Position numbers and translations under genes: made by a program. 64,000 nt of DNA from Tritrichomonas musculus (Eukaryota > Parabasalia > Tritrichomonadida > Tritrichomonadidae): positions 620,001-684,000 of the forward strand of contig JAPFFF010000005.1 of NCBI GenBank assembly GCA_039105265.1, written 5' to 3'. The notes below the pieces were generated by a model. The model ran no database searches, was not told the DNA's origin, and worked only from the letters and a program-made list of their open reading frames with translations. Of this stretch, positions 1-8,547 are shown piece by piece (position 1 is the first letter of the stretch; the number at the start of each line of letters is the position of its first letter).

Positions 1-192
1 TAATTTACTCACACCATTTCCGATTGTATTTATTACCTCACCAGCACTTCCACCTATTAAATCACCAGCTTGTCCTATCAATGGTGCAAATCTACCAACT
101 GTTTCAACTGCTTTCTTTACTTTTGGAACTATTTTGCCAATTATGTTTTTAGCTCCGTTCACAATATTTTTAAACCAACTTCCAAATGCCAT
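1..192 (-). CDS. Polinton small pVI-like protein, copy 1 (runs off the left edge)
   Basis: Reading leftwards from the ATG at 192, 64 codons are open to the window edge. The protein begins MAFGSWFKN and continues with a Lys/Val-rich helical stretch, then a Gly-rich segment (LIGGSAGEV). The first eight residues, MAFGSWFK, are identical to those of the small protein encoded at 7953-8204, so the element carries two members of one small family. The N-terminus looks like a short amphipathic, membrane-active helix of the kind found in adenovirus pVI and polinton minor capsid proteins, and the GG pair resembles an Ulp1-type cleavage context. Family membership between the two copies is seen in the sequence; the pVI role is inference. 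Divergent from the capsid gene. Confidence 0.6.
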   Translation of the reverse strand, partial: MAFGSWFKNIVNGAKNIIGKIVPKVKKAVETVGRFAPLIGQAGDLIGGSAGEVINTIGNGVSKL

Positions 193-432
193 ATTTTCAT
201 TAATGTAAAAAATTTATTTTTCATTTCTTAATTCATTTATTTTTTTCAAAACTATAAATTCTTTTCTTTATTAACTTATTATTTAAAATTTTTTTCAATA
301 TATAAAATGACATACTTAAACGCTCAGACGAAAAATTTAGGTAATGATGAAGGAGATGTTCTCTCATTCTTTCAAAACAAACTTAGAAATTAAATTCAAC
401 GAAATGGTGGTGATAATTCATTTTCATGGATT

Positions 433-1974
433 ATGGAAGAATTCAAAGATAAAGATGCACCACTTCCAGTTGGTACCAAAACACGTATAAAACTTACTCA
501 TTCAGGACATACAATTTCACAAATTGAAAAATCATTTACAACAGTTCTTTTAGATTTTCAATTAAAACTTTCTGATAAAATTGATGTTTCAGCAGATACT
601 AACGGATTAATGAAAATATTTGTTGGTTTCAAAAATGCTGTTGAATTTTATGAAGACTGTAGATTTTGGGTTAATGGAAAACTTTTAGATACATACAGAC
701 AAGATGAATTACAGCGTGAATCATTCGCTTACAATTCAATTAAACCACGAGATGCAAAGGCAACTTCTAAATTCTCACATTCAACATGGGAAAATGTCAG
801 TCAATATTCACCATCTATATGTGGATGTTACATTGATTTAAAGGATTTAGCAGATGGTCAACCACATACATTCACAATTGAATTAACGATACCATTTATT
901 GACCAACTCGCACTTCAAGCATGGCAACTTTACCCCAACGCAATTTGTGGTGAAATTGAAGAAGAAGTTAAAACCTCATTACGTGCAATGGTTTGGTGTC
1001 AAGTTAATCCAAACGTTGTTAAAGAAACTTTACAATTCCTTGAAGATAAAGCCATTGATGAAGAAATGCCCGCAGTTATTCCAATTACACGTAAATTTAC
1101 ACAAGTTGGTAATCCATCAAATATTGTCATTCAATATAAAGCTGGTGCAAATTCAGAACCAGAAGATGGTTCATTAAAAGTTACTGTAGGTGCAGATGCA
1201 AATGGAATTGATATGAAAGTTGGTAAAATAACATTACAAGTTTTAGGTGGTACCATTCAACTTGGTCGATCAAATCTCGCTGGTTTTGGTCTCAAACCTG
1301 GAGTATATCAAGGACTCGTTCATGAATTACAAACACCATTATTAGTTCCATCACAAGAATTAACACGTGAAATATTTGAAGGAAGCGCTAAAGTTAATGG
1401 TTTAGAAATTTCCAAATCAATTCCTCTCAGAAATGCAACAAATATCACAATGATGTTCCCACGTACACCAACTGATATAACATGCTTTGAAAACATCATG
1501 TATCAAAACGTTCAATTGGTTGTTAATAAGAGAACTTATCCAGACACTGAATTTAGATCAACATGTTCTGCACGATTTTATCAACATCAATTAATTGCTA
1601 ATGAACTTGATGGTTCACTTGAAGCTACACAAGAATTTGAGGATTCATTCACTCAATCTCTTAATGATCCAGTAACTGGTAAACGTTACACAAACTGTAG
1701 AAGTGATGGCACTAGTTTTGGTATTAATTTCCAACTTGAACGTTCAAACGCTGGTTATGTATTTGATGGTATTGATACTGGTAATAATTCAGTAACTGTC
1801 ACTTTCCGTGGTCAACCATTATACAGAGGTGATGATGACACTTATTTCATTCCTGATACTGAACATAAAGAACAACATCCACCAGCTCCAGAAGCTTGGG
1901 TATGTAGCGATACATACTTTACTTGGTCTGTTAATGGCGTTGAATATTTCCCTAAAGGTGTTCCATTCGGTTAA
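433..1974 (+). CDS. Polinton major capsid protein (double jelly-roll type)
   Basis: About 510 residues, rich in beta-strand-like segments, with the position and size expected of a Polinton major capsid protein. Features seen are alternating hydrophobic strands (TTVLLDFQLKLSD, LMKIFVGFKNAVEFYED), a Trp/Tyr-rich loop (FWVNGKLLDTYRQDEL), and a second half with similar strand-loop patterns (ITLQVLGGTIQLG, NVQLVVNKRTYPDTEF). This agrees with two stacked jelly rolls, but the fold assignment rests on family context because the primary sequence is divergent. The gene is followed at close spacing by small structural candidates on the same strand. It looks well preserved. Confidence 0.75.
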   Translation: MEEFKDKDAPLPVGTKTRIKLTHSGHTISQIEKSFTTVLLDFQLKLSDKIDVSADTNGLMKIFVGFKNAVEFYEDCRFWVNGKLLDTYRQDELQRESFAYNSIKPRDAKATSKFSHSTWENVSQYSPSICGCYIDLKDLADGQPHTFTIELTIPFIDQLALQAWQLYPNAICGEIEEEVKTSLRAMVWCQVNPNVVKETLQFLEDKAIDEEMPAVIPITRKFTQVGNPSNIVIQYKAGANSEPEDGSLKVTVGADANGIDMKVGKITLQVLGGTIQLGRSNLAGFGLKPGVYQGLVHELQTPLLVPSQELTREIFEGSAKVNGLEISKSIPLRNATNITMMFPRTPTDITCFENIMYQNVQLVVNKRTYPDTEFRSTCSARFYQHQLIANELDGSLEATQEFEDSFTQSLNDPVTGKRYTNCRSDGTSFGINFQLERSNAGYVFDGIDTGNNSVTVTFRGQPLYRGDDDTYFIPDTEHKEQHPPAPEAWVCSDTYFTWSVNGVEYFPKGVPFG

Positions 1975-2077
1975 GAATAAATCTAATAATTAATTTATTT
2001 ATTTTTCATTTCAAACGTTTTCAAAAATTTTTAAATCTATTTAAAATTAATTTTTCAAATTTTTTATTTCTATACAA

Positions 2078-2548
2078 ATGAGTGAATACATCAACATTAA
2101 TAAGTTATTTGAAAAACTTCCTGAATCAGAACTTAAAGCTGTTCAAGTATATTTTGATGACTTCATAACTGATAAATTCTATAAATACAAAATGAACGTA
2201 AAGATATTATTTCTTTCATTAGTTTATAAAAATAATACCCAAAATGTCATGACATATAAAGAATTTAGAGAGTTATTCCCTGAGTGTGAATGGTTAACTA
2301 TTCCTAGACGTTCATTTGGTGCTCTAACGTCAGGATCACAAATACGATTAATGAAAGCTTATATTAAAGCTGATAGAATAAATTATAAAACATCATTTTA
2401 TCATGAATGTGTAGTAAAAGAATGTGAAAATCAAAATAAACTTAATGAATTCATTAAAAATAGGTCTGATGCTAAAGTTGAAATCGTCAATGAATTAGCT
2501 AGTAAATGTAACATTAATGATGAAGAAATAGACCCAGACTTGTTTTAA
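2078..2548 (+). CDS. Polinton-encoded protein of unknown function (156 aa)
   Basis: An unrecognised soluble protein. It is mixed alpha/beta, with a Lys/Tyr-rich N-terminal half (FITDKFYKYKMNVKILFLSLVY), a central ELFPECEW segment and an acidic tail ending IDPDLF. It sits 103 bases after the capsid stop and 26 bases before the next small gene, so it belongs to the capsid-side gene cluster. The DNA around its stop codon is repeated after the next gene (see the direct repeat at 2526-2991). No catalytic motif is visible. Minor capsid, scaffold or DNA-binding roles are all possible; none is supported by sequence. Confidence 0.6.
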   Translation: MSEYININKLFEKLPESELKAVQVYFDDFITDKFYKYKMNVKILFLSLVYKNNTQNVMTYKEFRELFPECEWLTIPRRSFGALTSGSQIRLMKAYIKADRINYKTSFYHECVVKECENQNKLNEFIKNRSDAKVEIVNELASKCNINDEEIDPDLF

Positions 2549-2564
2549 ATTTATAAATTTTTAT
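2544..2564 (+). promoter_or_regulatory. Polinton promoter-like AT box, copy 1
   Basis: The stretch reads TTTAAATTTATAAATTTTTA plus one T and ends 10 bases before the ATG at 2575. A near-identical copy (one A/G difference) precedes the gene at 3008, and shorter versions (AAATTTTTATTT-like) lie just upstream of the capsid, fibre and polymerase genes. The repeated position suggests a core promoter of the element. No experimental support. Confidence 0.45.
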
Positions 2565-2574
2565 CCTAATATAA

Positions 2575-2925
2575 ATGAAAATAAATGATACAATCATTGA
2601 TTTATGGCTTAATGTAGTCATAAATGATGTCATTAGCAAAAATGCTATTTACGATCATATTTTCGACATCGTTTTCGATTTATATGATGAAATAACTAAT
2701 GATAAAGAAATAAATCAGGAATGTTGCCAAAAATTAATTGCCATATGCGAGGAAACATTTGAAGTTAAAGTTAATGAATATGTTGATTTAATAAATGAAG
2801 GATTAACAGAAGATATCAAGAAAAATGATTTCAAGCTTGATTCATTCATGTCCCAAAAAGCATATTCATTAATACCAATAATTAAAAACTATTTAATCGA
2901 AAATTATGAAATTTTCTCGAAATAG
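2575..2925 (+). CDS. Polinton-encoded acidic protein of unknown function (116 aa)
   Basis: A small acidic, mostly helical protein (DNVIIDLWL-type hydrophobic start, then Glu/Asp/Lys-rich helices). I do not recognise it. It starts 10 bases after an AT-rich promoter-like box and lies between two copies of a direct repeat, so it may be a recently duplicated or captured small gene of the capsid cluster. No motif, signal peptide or membrane segment is apparent. Confidence 0.55.
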   Translation: MKINDTIIDLWLNVVINDVISKNAIYDHIFDIVFDLYDEITNDKEINQECCQKLIAICEETFEVKVNEYVDLINEGLTEDIKKNDFKLDSFMSQKAYSLIPIIKNYLIENYEIFSK

Positions 2926-2970
2926 ACCCAGACGAATTCTAAAAGAATTCTGCAGCCAAAGGCTACATGT

Positions 2971-2991
2971 TTTAAATTTATAGATTTTTAT
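2971..2991 (+). promoter_or_regulatory. Polinton promoter-like AT box, copy 2
   Basis: Matches the box at 2544-2564 at 20 of 21 positions and lies 16 bases before the ATG at 3008. Same interpretation and the same limits as copy 1. Confidence 0.45.
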
Positions 2992-3007
2992 TTTTATCAA
3001 ATCATAA

Positions 3008-3349
3008 ATGCATAAAACAACCAAAACTTACTTTATCACTCGTGACTATGAAAATAAATTTCCTCCTGAGTTCGTTAATTCTCGTAATGATAGATATATT
3101 TCATTTCAATATTGCCGTGCTACATGTGATGGATATTTAGACGGTGAAACCGAATGCCACGCGTCATTTGTCCCACGTGATGAATACTGTGATTCTCTCG
3201 TTTGGTATGCTAATTTAACGCCTCCAGACGACAACAGAAAATATAAATATACATTAAACCATGATAGATTTAAAGTATGGTTCACTGATGCAAAAGGTAA
3301 TGAAATAATACCTGATAACTTCACATTATTCCTTAAATTTGAATATTAA
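3008..3349 (+). CDS. Polinton small beta-rich protein, penton/minor capsid candidate (113 aa)
   Basis: Short beta-strand-like segments separated by polar loops, rich in Tyr, Phe and Asp, with several Cys (CRATCDGYLDGETECH). The C-terminus, FKVWFTDAKGNEIIPDNFTLFLKFEY, is a strand - turn (D..GN.I) - strand pattern like the last strands of vertex and decoration proteins in polinton-type elements. This suggests a small single jelly-roll or vertex-associated protein, but that is inference; it is shorter than typical penton proteins. It lies 33 bases upstream of the large fibre-like gene, as expected for a shared structural module. Confidence 0.55.
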   Translation: MHKTTKTYFITRDYENKFPPEFVNSRNDRYISFQYCRATCDGYLDGETECHASFVPRDEYCDSLVWYANLTPPDDNRKYKYTLNHDRFKVWFTDAKGNEIIPDNFTLFLKFEY

Positions 3350-3382
3350 AAATATTTATTTTTATAATTAATAAATTAATAA

Positions 3383-6300
3383 ATGACTGCAATAATTACA
3401 AAACAAAATGCAAAAGATGGAGCATTCATCGGTGGTGGAGGTGGTAGTCCTGATAAAGACTCAGAATTTAAAAACATTCATGTTCACAATGATGCCACTA
3501 TTGATGGAGACATAATAATGACTTCAACAAATCCTCAAAGTTTAACATTAAGACTTGCTGACATTGACGCCTCAGTTTCTTCATACAATCAACAAACCAT
3601 GAAATTTACGGATGAATTAAACAATCATGAATCAAGAATTAAAACATTAGAAGATAAACAAGATGGTGATAATGGTGACTTTTCATTTGAAGATGGTATA
3701 TATGATTTCATCATTACTTCAGATAAATTAACGGAAAATTTAGATCAACCAGATTTAAACACATTATCAATCAAAACTGAATTTGGTGAATATATCGGTG
3801 ATGTATTCGAAATAGAATTACCTGCATATATGAAATTACCAAAAGCAATTATAACTAAAACTTCTAAAGAAAACATGTTTAAAAATCCTATCGTTAATAT
3901 CTCAAATGGAAATTATGAGTTAGTATGGCAAGAAGATGACGTTGGAGCAAAAATATATATGTCAAATAAAAAAGGTGATACACCATTAAATTTATATACA
4001 TCTGGATTTATGAAAATCAATTATATCGCAAATCAAAAAACAAATGTTAGTTGTGACAAAGCTAATGATTCAAATAAATTAATAAATCTTAAGTGTAATA
4101 CAATAGATGCAGACAATTGTTTTAAATTATATCGTTCACCATTACCAGACTTCTATGAAATGAAAGCTTACGGTGTAATAGATGATAAAACAAATCCTTT
4201 ATATTATGCAGATTGGGGATATATTCCAGGTAGTCCTGAATTTGAAGCATTAATTGAAGGTCAAACTTTTGAGTTTCATGATGAAGCATTCGGTACAGAT
4301 TACAAAATGACTAAACAAGGTAATGAATGGGTAGGTACTAATTACAGTTTCAATATACCCCTGAAATTAACACGTAAAAATCCTGGTTCTCATGAAGTAG
4401 CCTTTATATGTATTGCTAAAAATGAAGCTAATAAAAAAGTGTTACACACTTTCGCTGATTATGATAATCAAGGAAACCCATTTGAGTTATTAGTTAATAA
4501 AGGAATGTTAGCACCAAAAGATAACTGTAAAATTCAAACGTATAAAGAAGATAATGACGCATGGAGGGTTTACATTTACCCCGTCAAAGATTTTGCTAAT
4601 TGTACATATTCAGCAACTTTGAACATTAATAATAAAACTTATGACTTCATTGTTGACTTCGAATATAAATCTTCAGGATTAAATAATTATAAACTTCAAT
4701 CCGACAATTATTTTGAATTACTTGAATACCATTATACTTCACCTTTGCAAGTCGGTAATCCTCCATATGGTTTAATATTATATATGCCAAAAGATGATGA
4801 ATTAATTTATACAATTGCTGATGTAAGTTATGAAAAAGGAATGAATACATTTGAGTTCTTAGCTAATACTGGATATTATACTGTCTCACCACGACCTGAA
4901 GCATGCACAACACTTTATACAAACTTTAACATTCAAACTTCAGGTGTAGTCATAGGTGAGAACATTGAATCCCACGTTTTCGTTTTAAATTCATTAGGAA
5001 ATACAGTTGATATTGCGGTTAATCAAATATCAGCACTTCAAAATTACTGTGCAAAGTTAGAGAAAGAAATTAATGATATGAAAAATAAAACAAATTGGTT
5101 TGATATAGTTATGGATGTCGTACAAATTAGTAACTTTTGTTTTAACTTTGGTGGATTAATGAAAGTTGGCGCAGAAGGTATATTTGGTGTATTAAAATTA
5201 GCGTTTAGTAAAAATGGAGGTTCAACTGTTAAAGAAGTTGCATATGTTGATGAAATAATTGACGATGGATTAGTATTAGCACCTCGTGAAGTAGTTGAAG
5301 AAAAACCATATGTTGAAACAGAAATTATAATTCCTGATGAAAGATTATGTTTTAAATATTATGTTGATCATATTGAAACTAATTATAAAATTGATGTTTC
5401 ATTTATGGTTGATGATATTGGCGAGATGTACCGAATTTACGAATATGAGTATAAGGAAAATGGAAGTATTGAATGTTTGAACTCAGATGTTACAGATATT
5501 TCAGCTATTAATTGCGAATTAGTTTATGAATTTCCATATCTTTTAATTTATGGAACAGTTCAACCATCATTTGTTAAACTCAAATACACATCAGCAGCTA
5601 AAAACGATAATGAATTATTATTAGGCGAAACATTAACTAATAACCAATTATTAACAGCATCAGCAACTAAAAAATTGATTGAAAACCATAAAGTTCAATT
5701 AAATGAATCATTCACGAATAAATTAAGTGAAACATTAAATAATTATGCAACTGTTCGATATGTTCAAGATAATTATCCGTCATACACATATTTAAACACA
5801 AACTTTAAAAATAACAATCAATTAACAAATATATTAAATGCTTATGCATTAAAAACAGATATGACCCGTGCTATTGAGCAAGTAAAAAGTGAAATTCCAG
5901 AAATTATTGAGGGGCAAACAACTATTCAATTCAAAATTGAAAATAATACAATTCCTGATTTGGATTACGACACATATCATGAAATGATTGAGCAATATGG
6001 GCTGGATATTGTCTCATCAAACAATTTTTATACGGGTCATTATGTTCACGTAGATTATTCGTACAATGACGATCAACCCTCTCAGATAATGCGTATGGAA
6101 GGAAGTGGTTCTAGTCTTTGGTTTCTGTATGACTGCCATGAATTAATAAATCCAGGAACTGGTGAAACACCGGAAATTTTATCATGTTCAATAACCAAAA
6201 ATATCGAACCAACAGACAAAAACGCTTTTTCGTCAAGATATGTGTCGAATACTTTTGCATTGAAAACGGATATCCCTGAGATACCCACAGATTTGGTTAA

Positions 6301-7231
6301 TGAATCTGCATTGGCATCATCTTTGGAACCGTACGCGAAGCTTGCGAACTTAAGTGAGTATGCTAAAAACCAGGACTTGCCAGATATGACCCAATATGAA
6401 ACAAAAACAACAGCAGAAGGTAAATATGCATTGAAAGCAGATATATCAAAAGAGTATTTCACTGATAGTAGTGGAGAGGTTTATATCAAAGACCCAAACA
6501 ACATTCTGACATTGGGTGGAGCAAATCAGACATGTAGTGATGCACCTCTCATGGTCATGAAACCAAATCATTCTCGAAATACAAGAATATTGAGCATTGG
6601 CAATCAACTTGATAGTTCGAAGGAAAGATGGTTAGATTTTGATATTAATGTAAAAAGTGATGAAGCGACCATCAAATACAATGAAATAACAGCATTGAAA
6701 ATTACTCAATCAAAAGTTTGTATTATGAATGCATATGATATGGACGGCAATGCCTATGCTAAAATCAATTCCAACACAACTATTACTCATTACTGTCCAA
6801 TTGAGGAATCAATGAATTCAATAAATGATTTTGTAATTGGTGCACCAGTATATATGACAGGTAAGGTTTACAAACAAGTTAAGAATGAAAGGCTTTGCCC
6901 AGGACAGAGTCCATGGATACCATCAACTGAAAATGACACAACGGATTGTATTTGTTCAGTAAAGACTAATGGAAAATGGAATGAGTATGTTGGAATTTGT
7001 GTGAGAATTGATGAAGTTAATAAATGTGTAACATTTGCTTCAGGAGGTGATTATTTAGTTAAAGTTACAGATACATCATGTTATGGAATTGGGGATGAAG
7101 TTTTTATTGATGAAGGAGAATTGAAAACTCTTACTGGTCAAACAGCAATTACATCAAAAATACACAGAACAACGGTGGGCGTGATTACAGCAAAAATAAA
7201 TGATACAATGTTAGCTGTATTTAAAACATAA
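3383..7231 (+). CDS. Polinton fibre/adhesin-like structural protein (1282 aa)
   Basis: A very large modular protein. The N-terminus has a Gly-rich linker (FIGGGGGSPDK) and a short coiled coil (about residues 50-95, LRLADIDASVSSYNQQ). A long beta-rich body follows, then a hydrophobic helical stretch near 540-600. Residues about 740-1020 hold repeats of the kind YALKTD, TFALKTDIPEIPT and KYALKADIS, with coiled-coil spacers. Such ALKxDI/LxxYAK repeats are typical of trimeric phage tail fibres and other viral fibres. The last 160 residues form a Gly/Thr/Val-rich beta domain (VGVITAKINDTMLAVF), possibly a knob. The likely role is receptor binding or virion spike. Its stop abuts the end of the convergent gene at 7232. 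It is unusually big for a Polinton structural protein. Confidence 0.7.
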   Translation: MTAIITKQNAKDGAFIGGGGGSPDKDSEFKNIHVHNDATIDGDIIMTSTNPQSLTLRLADIDASVSSYNQQTMKFTDELNNHESRIKTLEDKQDGDNGDFSFEDGIYDFIITSDKLTENLDQPDLNTLSIKTEFGEYIGDVFEIELPAYMKLPKAIITKTSKENMFKNPIVNISNGNYELVWQEDDVGAKIYMSNKKGDTPLNLYTSGFMKINYIANQKTNVSCDKANDSNKLINLKCNTIDADNCFKLYRSPLPDFYEMKAYGVIDDKTNPLYYADWGYIPGSPEFEALIEGQTFEFHDEAFGTDYKMTKQGNEWVGTNYSFNIPLKLTRKNPGSHEVAFICIAKNEANKKVLHTFADYDNQGNPFELLVNKGMLAPKDNCKIQTYKEDNDAWRVYIYPVKDFANCTYSATLNINNKTYDFIVDFEYKSSGLNNYKLQSDNYFELLEYHYTSPLQVGNPPYGLILYMPKDDELIYTIADVSYEKGMNTFEFLANTGYYTVSPRPEACTTLYTNFNIQTSGVVIGENIESHVFVLNSLGNTVDIAVNQISALQNYCAKLEKEINDMKNKTNWFDIVMDVVQISNFCFNFGGLMKVGAEGIFGVLKLAFSKNGGSTVKEVAYVDEIIDDGLVLAPREVVEEKPYVETEIIIPDERLCFKYYVDHIETNYKIDVSFMVDDIGEMYRIYEYEYKENGSIECLNSDVTDISAINCELVYEFPYLLIYGTVQPSFVKLKYTSAAKNDNELLLGETLTNNQLLTASATKKLIENHKVQLNESFTNKLSETLNNYATVRYVQDNYPSYTYLNTNFKNNNQLTNILNAYALKTDMTRAIEQVKSEIPEIIEGQTTIQFKIENNTIPDLDYDTYHEMIEQYGLDIVSSNNFYTGHYVHVDYSYNDDQPSQIMRMEGSGSSLWFLYDCHELINPGTGETPEILSCSITKNIEPTDKNAFSSRYVSNTFALKTDIPEIPTDLVNESALASSLEPYAKLANLSEYAKNQDLPDMTQYETKTTAEGKYALKADISKEYFTDSSGEVYIKDPNNILTLGGANQTCSDAPLMVMKPNHSRNTRILSIGNQLDSSKERWLDFDINVKSDEATIKYNEITALKITQSKVCIMNAYDMDGNAYAKINSNTTITHYCPIEESMNSINDFVIGAPVYMTGKVYKQVKNERLCPGQSPWIPSTENDTTDCICSVKTNGKWNEYVGICVRIDEVNKCVTFASGGDYLVKVTDTSCYGIGDEVFIDEGELKTLTGQTAITSKIHRTTVGVITAKINDTMLAVFKT

Positions 7232-7873
7232 TTAGCATACCATTTTCAAACTAATTCCATATTTAACAAATTCACTATAAATGTTATTGTAATCATATTT
7301 TAACTCACTAGTTTTGCCATCTTTAGTAACCAATATTTTTGAAACATAAATGATTTTGTTTGTTTTAGCCGTACATCCAGAACATCCGATATCTTCATTA
7401 AGTACTAAATCAACTTTTTCACAATCAGTTAATAACTTTATCATATTCATTAATAACTTACTTTCACAAACAACGTAAGCATTTATTTTTAACGGGTTTG
7501 ATTCATACATTTCAACTAACATTTGAAGGAATTGGTTTTTCTTTTCTAAATCCTCAATTTCATTTCCTAAATCTGCAATACCTCTGTCTCGAGTTAATGG
7601 GAAATTGCTGTTTGTTGGAGGTTGAGATTGATAGTTCAAATCCTCCGTCGTCGGAATATATAAAGTTTGACCAACCGGTGGAATATCCGCAGGTTGGTTC
7701 GCTTGAGTAAAATTTACGTTTGGATTAAGAGGTTGAACATTAGGATATAACGGAACTGTTTGAGGTCGTGGTTTAGTTGATGGTTTAATGTTAATGTTAA
7801 CATTCGTATTTTGCTCTTGCTTAATAGTATTATCGGTTTCACTACTTAATATTCTTGCTTGCTTTAATGTCAT
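7232..7873 (-). CDS. Polinton-encoded protein of unknown function (213 aa)
   Basis: Two-part protein. Residues 1-95 are low complexity and rich in Pro, Asn, Gln and Thr, probably disordered. A short coiled coil (GNEIEDLEKKNQFLQMLVEMYE) follows, then a compact C-terminal domain with Cys residues (CESKLLMN, DCEKVDLVL, GCSGCTAK) and a final Cys. The CSGC pair could bind metal but no full motif is seen. The gene is convergent with the fibre-like gene and divergent from the pVI-like gene at 7953. Function unknown. Confidence 0.6.
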   Translation of the reverse strand: MTLKQARILSSETDNTIKQEQNTNVNINIKPSTKPRPQTVPLYPNVQPLNPNVNFTQANQPADIPPVGQTLYIPTTEDLNYQSQPPTNSNFPLTRDRGIADLGNEIEDLEKKNQFLQMLVEMYESNPLKINAYVVCESKLLMNMIKLLTDCEKVDLVLNEDIGCSGCTAKTNKIIYVSKILVTKDGKTSELKYDYNNIYSEFVKYGISLKMVC

Positions 7874-7952
7874 ATTTAGTTTTAAATAAAAATATTAAAT
7901 CATAATTTTTAATTTAATATTAAAAAGAATTTTCAATTCGAGAACTTCGTTC

Positions 7953-8204
7953 ATGGCTTTTGGTAGTTGGTTTAAAAAGTTAGCGGGGAAAGTTAAAGAA
8001 GCAGCTAAAGATTTTGCTGATGGATTTAAATTTGGATGGAATAAAACAAAATCAATAATGGAAAAGTTACCTGTTGTTGGTAATGTTGCAAAAATATTAC
8101 CTAAATTTGATAATTCAAATAATCCAGCAATTGAATATTTCGGTAGTGACGGGTTCTATGGACGAAGTCCTGGGCAAAGCCTTGTTAAAGATAAAGGTTC
8201 TTAA
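7953..8204 (+). CDS. Polinton small pVI-like protein, copy 2 (83 aa)
   Basis: Begins MAFGSWFKKLAGKVKEAAKD, a strongly amphipathic Lys-rich helix with Phe and Trp near the start, then a middle segment (FGWNKTKSIMEKLPVVGNVAKIL) and a polar tail. It shares its first eight residues with the protein reading leftwards from 192. The composition and size recall membrane-lytic or cement proteins such as adenovirus pVI, which also begins with an amphipathic helix released by the viral protease. That function is inference. It overlaps the end of the convergent small basic gene by 20 bases. Confidence 0.6.
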   Translation: MAFGSWFKKLAGKVKEAAKDFADGFKFGWNKTKSIMEKLPVVGNVAKILPKFDNSNNPAIEYFGSDGFYGRSPGQSLVKDKGS

Positions 8205-8442
8205 CGGCTCTATTTAATAATTGTCTTACTTTCATGCACTGATCATATTTATTTTGAATTCTTGCACGACTAAGTTTTCTTTTCTCCGTTGTTGGTTCAG
8301 GTTGACTTAATACTTTTCTATAATATTGAAGACGTGAATTTATGAGTTTCAGTGTTGGAGTAGCAAATGTTTTACGTTCATGTCGTTGTTTAAGGGCTGG
8401 AAGCCTGAGATCTTGATCTCGAGGTGGTAAGGCTTGAGACAT
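8185..8442 (-). CDS. Polinton small basic protein, possible core/DNA-binding protein (85 aa)
   Basis: 85 residues, very rich in Arg, Lys and Gln (LPALKQRHERKTF, TEKRKLSRARIQNKYDQ). The high charge and small size would suit a DNA-condensing core protein, as adenoviruses have, but no family motif is recognised. Convergent overlap of 20 bases with the pVI-like gene and divergent from the integrase 105 bases away. A real gene is supported by its tidy fit between neighbours. Confidence 0.5.
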   Translation of the reverse strand: MSQALPPRDQDLRLPALKQRHERKTFATPTLKLINSRLQYYRKVLSQPEPTTEKRKLSRARIQNKYDQCMKVRQLLNRAVKNLYL

Positions 8443-8547
8443 ATTTTTATTATGTGATAAAAAATTTAATTTATGAAAAATAAACTAAATAATTATTTTT
8501 ACATTCATGAAATCATCAAATATCTTTAATTTAATTTATTTTAAATC

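Larger units (their letters stand above)
2526..2991. repeat. Direct repeat flanking the small gene at 2575
   Basis: A block containing GAAATAGACCCAGAC followed by TGTTTTAAATTTATA occurs at 2526-2564 and again at 2919-2991, the second copy split by about 33 extra bases. The two copies bracket the 116-residue gene, suggesting that this gene arose or was inserted by a short local duplication. Confidence 0.6.

Noticed and set aside
899-1177. Frame of 92 codons within the capsid gene
   Set aside because: Lies in another frame of a well-supported gene and has low-complexity Lys/Leu content.
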